Source: a virus. From it: DNA of 44,428 nt. The position numbers and the translations under genes are program-made. The stretch covers positions 1-44,428 of IMG/VR virus record IMGVR_UViG_3300042465_007045; one strand, 5' to 3'. How positions within the stretch are numbered: position 1 is the first letter of the stretch; each line of letters starts with the position of its first letter. This document shows, piece after piece, positions 40,956-44,428 of this stretch. The notes beneath the pieces are model-generated. The model was not told the origin of the DNA. It made no database searches and was given only the letters and a program-made list of their open reading frames with translations.

Positions 40956-41483
40956 ATGTTAGATCCACAAACAACGGTATCAATAGCGGAAATTTCACAA
41001 TACTTATGGTGTGATTCAATACCAAAGCAAAATGTTTTATTCAATGGAAGCATTGATCCACGCAAAGCACAACAGCTTTACATGGAAAGAAAAGCATTGC
41101 AATATGGTATTAACCAATCTTTAAGTGGACTTCCGGGAACTTCTAATTATGTTTATGCTCTTTGTGGTTCTAAATTACAATTAGCAATAGAAATATTAGG
41201 AACTGGAACTGGTGGAGGTGGAGTTATACCGGGCGGTGGTGGAAACTTTAGTGTATATGAATATACTACTAATGCAGTGGAAGGGGCTTTTACAGTTACA
41301 TATCCAGAAGCAATTGGAAAAAGATGCATAAACGCATTTAGACAAGGTAATAATATTGGAACAATACTTACAGCAGGAACTCCAACAGGCAATCAAGTTG
41401 TTTGGGATTCAGCAAGTGGTTCTTTAACTGTTGCCGTAGCATTTTATGATGAAGAGTTTGTGCGTGTTATAGTTCAACAATAA
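40956..41483 (+). CDS. Tail-tip protein with Gly-rich hinge
   Basis: Residues 1-85 of this 175-residue protein are a mixed helix/strand domain (AQQLYMERKALQYGINQSLS). Then comes a Gly hinge, GTGTGGGGVIPGGGG, and a C-terminal beta domain (NFSVYEYTTNAVEGAFTVTY, ending VRVIVQQ). A hinge between two domains suits an adaptor joining the tail to the fibre encoded downstream. The function is inferred from position. Confidence 0.68.
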   Translation: MLDPQTTVSIAEISQYLWCDSIPKQNVLFNGSIDPRKAQQLYMERKALQYGINQSLSGLPGTSNYVYALCGSKLQLAIEILGTGTGGGGVIPGGGGNFSVYEYTTNAVEGAFTVTYPEAIGKRCINAFRQGNNIGTILTAGTPTGNQVVWDSASGSLTVAVAFYDEEFVRVIVQQ

Positions 41484-41494
41484 AATAATTTATA

Positions 41495-44428
41495 GTGGCA
41501 ATACAGAATTTAATTTCAGGTGATTTAAAATTAAGAAATGAAAACGGTATTCTTATTGCCGTAAATGGTATTGTTGCAGCAGATACTTCAGGAACTATAG
41601 GAACATCTGGTTCTAGTGGAACATCTGGTTCTTCTGGGACTTCAGGAACAACCGGTACTAGTGGAACTTCAGGTACTAGTGGGACTTCAGGTTCTTCTGG
41701 GACTTCGGGAACATCAGGTACTGATGGCACTAGTGGTACATCAGGGACAACCGGTACTTCAGGTACTACGGGTACTAGTGGAACCTCAGGCACTAGTGGT
41801 ACTGACGGTACTAGCGGAACTTCAGGAACTAGTGGTAGTGATGGAACAAGCGGAACGAGTGGAACAACTGGAACCTCAGGCACTACTGGTACTAGCGGTA
41901 CTAGTGGAACAACCGGCACTTCAGGTACAACAGGTACTAGCGGTTCTAGCGGAACTTCTGCTACTTCTGGCACTTCTGGAACATCCGGAACTTCTGCTAC
42001 TTCTGGAACATCCGGAACTAGTGGATTACAAGGAGATAAATATTTAACTACATCAAATACTTCTTTTACTTTAGGAAATGCAGGAACAATTACAGTTGGG
42101 ACTTCATTAGCTTATTCTATTGCTCAATCAATAGTAATAGCTTATAATGGAAGCAATTTCCAAGAATCAGAAGTTATTGCTTATAATCCTGCAACAGGAT
42201 CATTACAATTTGCTGCACCTACAAGAACAGTAGGAAGTGGTACATACACTTCTTGGACTGTGAATTTAGATGGTGCAAGTGGTGGGGATGGTTCAAGCGG
42301 TACTAGTGGTACTTCTGGTACTTCAGCAACATCCGGTAGTTCTGGGACAACTGGTACTTCGGGAACGACTGGCACTTCAGGGACTTCAGGGACTAGTGGG
42401 ATTGATGGTACTTCAGGAACTTCAGGTTCTACAGGAACAAGTGGTACTAGTGGAACAGATGGAACTTCAGGGACTAGCGGAACTGATGGAACAAGTGGCT
42501 CAAGTGGTACAACTGGCACAAGTGGAACGAGCGGTTCAAGTGGCAGCTCTGGAACTTCAGGAACGAGTGGCTCTTCTGGAACATCAGGTACTACAGGCAC
42601 AAGCGGCTCTAGTGGCACAAGTGGAACATCGGGTACAAGCGGAACGACAGGAACATCTGGAACATCGGGTACAAGCGGTTCTAGTGGATCATCAGGTACT
42701 TCAGGACGCAATGGTATAGATGGTTCTTCTGGAGCTTCTATTGCTAACTGGTATGGTTCTTTTTCTGATAGTACAACGCAACCAATTACAGCAGCAAATA
42801 CACCAACAGCAATAACATATAATACTGTTGAAATATCTAATGGTATAGCAATAAGTGGTTCTCAAATACAATATCAACATGCAGGAATATATGAAATAGG
42901 ATATTCATTGCAAATAGAAAGAACAAGTGGTGGAAGCGCTGTTGATGTAGATATATTTTTAAGATTAAATGGTACAGATATTGTTAGAACAGATTCTATT
43001 CTAGCCATCAATAGTAACAATGCAAAAGCGTTACCATTTGTTTCTAATATTTTACAATTAAACGCTACTGATTATTTAGAAGTATTATTTGCTTCTCCAA
43101 GTGCATCAGTGCGAGTAATAGCAGTACCTGCTCAAACAGTACCTTATGCTCATCCAGCAGCACCTTCTATTATAGTTGTAACAAAACAAGTAGGTATAGC
43201 TGTAGGTACAACTTCAGGGACTTCGGGAACAAGTGGTACTTCTGGTACAAGCGGAACTTCAGGAACATCAGGAACTAGCGGTATAAACGGAACAAATGGT
43301 ACTAGTGGCACAACAGGGACTTCAGGTTCTTCTGGAACTACAGGTACAACAGGAACATCAGGTTCTTCAGGTACAAGCGGTACAACGGGTACTAGTGGCT
43401 CTACAGGTACATCAGGAACATCAGGTACTAGTGGAACAACGGGTACAAGTGGTAGTAGTGGCTCATCTGGAACTTCTGGAACTTCTGGTTCATCTGGAAC
43501 TTCTGGAACTTCTGGCGTTAGCGGTTCATCAGGAACTTCAGGCACAAGCGGAACAGCAGGCACATCAGGTACATCAGTAGCAGTTTCAGGTACTACAAAC
43601 ACAGTAGCTAAATTCACTAGTTCATCTACAATAGGAAATAGTAATATTACAGATACAGGTTCTTTGATTACTTTAGGTTCTAATAGTTATGTTAATGGTA
43701 ATTTAGCGGTTGGTGCTAATTCTGCTCCTTATAGTGAAAGACTTTATATACAAGGTGATGCATCTGCTTCAAATGCGGTTTTAACTACTTCTGCAAATAG
43801 TGGAATTAGTACTTTATCTGTAAATATTGATAAAGGATTACAAGGAGGAGTAAATATTATTGCTGATAAAACCAATCAACTTGCAAGAATTACAGTTAGT
43901 AATTCTGATTTTTGGCCTTTAATATTTCAAGTTCGTGGTGCAGATGGTGTTATTGAACGAATGCGTATTACCAACATAGGTAGTGTAGGTATAGGAGCAA
44001 CGAGCTTAGGACAATATAATTTAAGAATATCCAAAAATATTACAGGTGCTTCAAACTCTTTTGGGGTTGTTGTAGATGGTACAATACAATCTGGTGTTAC
44101 AAATATTGCATATATATTTAGTAGTAATCCATCTACTCAGGCAGCTACATTTAATTTAGGTGCTTTAGTGCATTATAATGCTAGTTTAACAAGCATTGGT
44201 GCAGGGAACACAATAAATAATCAATTTGGATTTCTTGCTGAAAATACATTAATAGGTGCAACTAACAACTTTGGATTTTACGGAAACATAGCAAGTGGCA
44301 CTAACAGATGGAATCTATATATGAATGGTACTGCTAACAACTATATGGCAGGTTCATTAGGGATAGGTAGTACAAGTTTGACAGGATATAATTTGAGAAT
44401 ACAAAAAGCTCTTACTGGTGCAACAAAT
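41495..44428 (+). CDS. Collagen-like/C1q-like tail fibre (3' end beyond window)
   Basis: An uninterrupted frame starts at GTG 41495 and runs 978 codons to the window end. After a 32-residue head come three Gly-X-Y collagen-like blocks (mostly GTS, GSS, GTT, GTD) at about residues 33-178, 263-413 and 571-695. Between blocks 1 and 2 lies a beta domain beginning LQGDKYLTTSNTSFTLGNAG. Between 2 and 3 lies a 150-residue domain like C1q/TNF (NWYGSFSDSTTQPITAANTP, then HAGIYEIGYSLQIER). The end (NTVAKFTSSSTIGNSN, RMRITNIGSVGIG) resembles Bacteroidota phage fibres, which often finish in a chaperone domain. It probably binds the host surface. GTG is used because no in-frame ATG exists near the start. 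Confidence 0.88.
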   Translation, partial: MAIQNLISGDLKLRNENGILIAVNGIVAADTSGTIGTSGSSGTSGSSGTSGTTGTSGTSGTSGTSGSSGTSGTSGTDGTSGTSGTTGTSGTTGTSGTSGTSGTDGTSGTSGTSGSDGTSGTSGTTGTSGTTGTSGTSGTTGTSGTTGTSGSSGTSATSGTSGTSGTSATSGTSGTSGLQGDKYLTTSNTSFTLGNAGTITVGTSLAYSIAQSIVIAYNGSNFQESEVIAYNPATGSLQFAAPTRTVGSGTYTSWTVNLDGASGGDGSSGTSGTSGTSATSGSSGTTGTSGTTGTSGTSGTSGIDGTSGTSGSTGTSGTSGTDGTSGTSGTDGTSGSSGTTGTSGTSGSSGSSGTSGTSGSSGTSGTTGTSGSSGTSGTSGTSGTTGTSGTSGTSGSSGSSGTSGRNGIDGSSGASIANWYGSFSDSTTQPITAANTPTAITYNTVEISNGIAISGSQIQYQHAGIYEIGYSLQIERTSGGSAVDVDIFLRLNGTDIVRTDSILAINSNNAKALPFVSNILQLNATDYLEVLFASPSASVRVIAVPAQTVPYAHPAAPSIIVVTKQVGIAVGTTSGTSGTSGTSGTSGTSGTSGTSGINGTNGTSGTTGTSGSSGTTGTTGTSGSSGTSGTTGTSGSTGTSGTSGTSGTTGTSGSSGSSGTSGTSGSSGTSGTSGVSGSSGTSGTSGTAGTSGTSVAVSGTTNTVAKFTSSSTIGNSNITDTGSLITLGSNSYVNGNLAVGANSAPYSERLYIQGDASASNAVLTTSANSGISTLSVNIDKGLQGGVNIIADKTNQLARITVSNSDFWPLIFQVRGADGVIERMRITNIGSVGIGATSLGQYNLRISKNITGASNSFGVVVDGTIQSGVTNIAYIFSSNPSTQAATFNLGALVHYNASLTSIGAGNTINNQFGFLAENTLIGATNNFGFYGNIASGTNRWNLYMNGTANNYMAGSLGIGSTSLTGYNLRIQKALTGATN
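41591..42030 (+). repeat. Collagen-like GTS repeat block 1
   Basis: Tandem 9-bp-type units encode Gly-X-Y with mostly Thr and Ser. The codons vary between units, so the repeat is clearer in protein than in DNA. Confidence 0.9.
42281..42735 (+). repeat. Collagen-like GTS repeat block 2
   Basis: This is the second Gly-X-Y block, about 150 residues, with occasional Asp (GTD, GID) or Ala. It ends at RNGIDGSSGAS before the C1q-like domain. Confidence 0.9.
43205..43580 (+). repeat. Collagen-like GTS repeat block 3
   Basis: The third Gly-X-Y block, about 125 residues, leads into the C-terminal fibre domains. Block lengths differ, as expected from repeat gain and loss. Confidence 0.9.
43988..44428 (+). 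repeat. Duplicated fibre module (372-bp offset, second copy cut)
   Basis: VGIGATSLGQYNLRISKNIT at 43985 onward recurs as LGIGSTSLTGYNLRIQKALT at 44357 onward, an offset of 372 bases (124 codons). The window ends inside the second copy. Confidence 0.7.

Noticed and set aside
41591-43580. Possible CRISPR or satellite array
   Set aside because: The units are coding Gly-X-Y triplets without constant repeats and unique spacers, and there are no cas genes.
41467-43617. Long minus-strand and out-of-frame ORFs rich in VPEVPLVP or LQVLLE-type repeats
   Set aside because: They are mirror translations of the GTS collagen-like repeats in the fibre gene; the repeated codons simply leave other frames open.

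Overview
The window looks like most of the genome of a short-tailed (podovirus-like) double-stranded DNA phage that infects a member of the Bacteroidota. The grounds are low GC, no Shine-Dalgarno sites, repeated Bacteroidota-type -7 promoter boxes (TAnnTTTG) upstream of genes, a replication protein with the BT4734/VirE-type primase domain typical of that phylum, and a portal/scaffold/capsid/neck/ejection gene order resembling crAss-like and P22-like phages. No tube, sheath or tape-measure gene is visible. Standard stops (TAA, TAG, TGA) all end genes, so the code appears standard. I see no integrase, lysis gene or DNA polymerase; the last gene runs off the right edge, so part of the genome lies outside.

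Layout. (1) 1-250: non-coding control region with three copies of a 10-bp palindrome around a promoter. (2) 251-2320, plus strand: tightly packed small early genes (ASCH/DUF3850, RHH-like, DUF6321 and unknowns) ending in a terminator. (3) 2321-5136, plus strand: an endonuclease VII-like gene behind its own repeat-rich promoter, then a metallophosphatase, a membrane-anchored HELLH peptidase-like protein and an SPFH/band-7 protein. (4) 5142-8495, minus strand: tRNA-Gln(UUG), a PD-(D/E)XK nuclease with small partners, an HNH protein and small zinc-ribbon genes. A plus-strand promoter and terminator at 7606-7676 may make a tiny RNA inside this block. (5) 8602-12226, plus strand: Cro-like HTH, DnaD-like initiator, primase-helicase, SSB and two tiny basic proteins. 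(6) 12241-12486: an isolated minus-strand gene. (7) 12597-44428, plus strand: virion genes in the order GroES-like protein, small terminase candidate, large terminase, portal, two small proteins, scaffold candidate, major capsid, neck/tail genes with a true GroES, a 1321-residue tail protein, a cupin, three large internal (ejection) proteins with a ferritin between the second and third, and finally tail-tip proteins and a collagen-like/C1q-like fibre.

How it works together. Replication starts from the DnaD-like protein, primase-helicase and SSB. The minus-strand nuclease set probably handles recombination or host DNA. TerS/TerL package DNA through the portal into a capsid built on the scaffold. 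The ejection proteins probably enter the host with the DNA. The most unusual points are the ferritin embedded in the ejection-protein operon, the peptidase-SPFH pair, the possible 60-nt RNA, the three-copy operator at the left edge, poly-threonine tails shared by three virion proteins, and the collagen plus C1q-like fibre.
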